Below, one piece after another: positions 5,199 to 6,264 of a stretch of DNA of 6,264 nt. The notes under the pieces are model-generated. The model made no database searches. It saw only the letters and a program-made list of their open reading frames with translations, and was not told the origin of the DNA. The DNA lies in assembly GCA_947474445.1 (NCBI GenBank), contig CANJJY010000278.1, positions 1 to 6,264 of the forward strand. Direction: 5' to 3'. This DNA comes from Oligoflexaceae bacterium (GTDB lineage Bacteria; Bdellovibrionota_B; Oligoflexia; Oligoflexales; Oligoflexaceae). Every line of letters starts with the position of its first letter. Position 1 is the first letter of the stretch. A program made the position numbers and the translations under genes.

Positions 5199-6264
5199 GA
5201 GGAAGGTGGTACCCAGAATCCCCATTTCTTTCTGCAAATATTGATTGAAAGCGGTATGGATAGTCTTTATCTCTTCGATGCTCGCCCCAAGATCTTTACA
5301 GCCGCGGGCAGAATCGCCAACTTTGCAAAGGATGACGCCTTTCTCTGGGAGGGAGCCGCAGGCGGCCGCTGCTGGGCGTCCGCTTTGGCGAAACCATTTG
5401 AATCGTTCAAAAGCCGTCTGGCCATCGTCAATGGCGTTTTCATGCCGGCCGGCTTCGAAGGCCATGAACAAAACGTCAATTCAGCGCTCACAGCCAATCC
5501 CTTTGGTGGCAACTATTTCGGCTCGCAGTTGACCGCAGGAGGAACTCCTCTGCCCTTCGTCGGCCTTGGAGGCTTAAAGGCGACCCTGAGCAATCGATCC
5601 TCAGCGCTGATCCTAGACAGCGAGACGGCCAACCAATTGGCGAGCAATGCGCAAAAGAAAGCTGGCGGAGGCCGGATACCGAGCTGGCGCCAAGTGGTGG
5701 GCGAGCGAGCCCGCGCCTGTGGACAAGGGGCTGGGGCCCTGGCTCAAGGCTGTCTTGCCTATGCTGATGGGCTCGATAAAGCCGGTTCCTTAGCTGCAGA
5801 CTTGGGGCGCACGGGTGTCACCTTTCGTCCCGAGGCCAGTGACCTCGAAAAACGGACTGGGGTCGCGCTGAGTTATTTTAGGAATCGACTGACGCGGACC
5901 GCCCTCATTACATATACCCCGAACAAGGTTCTCGATACCCATGCGCCCGCCGATGCCGCGCGCGCCCAGGAAACTTTTGAAGATCTCAACGCCTCCATCC
6001 TCGCGACTCTCAAGCTCTTGCAAGAGACTCCCTTTGATGCGGCGAGCGGTGTGAGCATGCTCGATGTCACGACGGTGATGATCTGTTCGGAGTTCTCGCG
6101 CACGCATATGCAAGCAGGCAAGACGGTCGAGACCACCGGGACGGACCACAATGCCTTGAGCAATATGGTGCTCCTCTGCGGCAAGGGCATTCGCGGTGAT
6201 CTCGTGGTCGGGGCGAGCGATTTGGATGTCTTGAATGAAGACAAGACTTTTGCTGCGGTGTCAG
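5118..6264 (+). CDS. Tat-exported DUF1501 family protein, 5' portion
   Basis: The first 382 residues are present; the reading frame is open to the window end, so the C-terminus is missing. The leader has the twin-arginine motif S-R-R-S-L-L (5-10) and a glycine-containing hydrophobic stretch to about 26, with cleavage likely near 25-27. Export by Tat implies folding in the cytoplasm first. DUF1501 landmarks seen in order are: F-F-L-Q-I-L-I-E-S-G-M-D-S-L-Y-L-F-D (37-54), S-R-L-A-I-V-N-G-V (99-107), G-H-E-Q-N (115-119), D-T-H (273-275), M-I-C-S-E-F-S-R-T (321-329), G-T-D-H-N (341-345) and G-K-G-I-R-G (355-360). The usual S-E-F-G-R-T has Ser in place of Gly here. DUF1501 proteins are related to the alkaline phosphatase/sulfatase fold; D48, D273, H275, D343 and H344 could bind metal, but no reaction is established. 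In many bacteria the DUF1501 gene sits beside a cytochrome or DUF1800 gene, and the same pairing is seen here. Confidence 0.9.
   Translation, partial: MQALSRRSLLVSPLILGGFGAAMNAFSEEGGTQNPHFFLQILIESGMDSLYLFDARPKIFTAAGRIANFAKDDAFLWEGAAGGRCWASALAKPFESFKSRLAIVNGVFMPAGFEGHEQNVNSALTANPFGGNYFGSQLTAGGTPLPFVGLGGLKATLSNRSSALILDSETANQLASNAQKKAGGGRIPSWRQVVGERARACGQGAGALAQGCLAYADGLDKAGSLAADLGRTGVTFRPEASDLEKRTGVALSYFRNRLTRTALITYTPNKVLDTHAPADAARAQETFEDLNASILATLKLLQETPFDAASGVSMLDVTTVMICSEFSRTHMQAGKTVETTGTDHNALSNMVLLCGKGIRGDLVVGASDLDVLNEDKTFAAVS

Noticed and set aside
5245..5532. 95-aa plus-strand frame within the DUF1501 gene
   Set aside because: It is out of frame with the DUF1501 reading, which is unbroken from 5118 to the window end and carries the family motifs.
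5790..6244. Overlapping minus-strand open frames of 119 and 123 aa
   Set aside because: They lie opposite the conserved DUF1501 core, which is clearly the coding frame; neither resembles a known protein.

Overview
The window reads as chromosome of a Gram-negative, lipoprotein-rich bacterium with moderately high GC by eye. All five genes lie on the + strand and no mobile element, RNA gene or CRISPR array is visible. Three of the five products have a lipoprotein (signal peptidase II) leader and one has a twin-arginine (Tat) leader, so most of the coding capacity is aimed at the cell envelope. The family mix (PSCyt/DUF1588-like heme protein plus DUF1501 protein) is best known from Planctomycetes. 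It also occurs in predatory or deltaproteobacteria-like lineages such as Bdellovibrionota/Oligoflexia and Myxococcota. I lean weakly towards the latter group from the general style of the lipoproteins, but the sequence does not prove it.

Layout. Bases 1-779 are the 3' end of a sensor histidine kinase (coiled-coil linker, HisKA, HATPase_c) whose sensor part lies off the left edge. A 173-nt gap with no convincing promoter leads to a stand-alone 489-aa secreted protein (953-2422). That protein is probably a lipoprotein and contains a tandemly duplicated domain of unrecognised family. A hairpin without a T-run follows it. The next gap (2423-2559) contains an imperfect 15-bp hairpin (2507-2548) that ends exactly at the Shine-Dalgarno sequence of the next gene.

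From 2560 to the right edge lies a tight three-gene operon. It encodes a 640-aa di-heme cytochrome c lipoprotein (PSCyt/DUF1588-like), then a 203-aa lipoprotein overlapping it by ATGA, then, 27 nt on, a Tat-exported DUF1501 protein cut by the window end. All three products should sit outside the inner membrane. The layout suggests one envelope-located system that pairs a membrane-anchored heme protein with an alkaline-phosphatase-fold-like DUF1501 protein. Its substrate is unknown. The kinase and the 489-aa protein share the strand, but nothing in the sequence ties them functionally to the operon.
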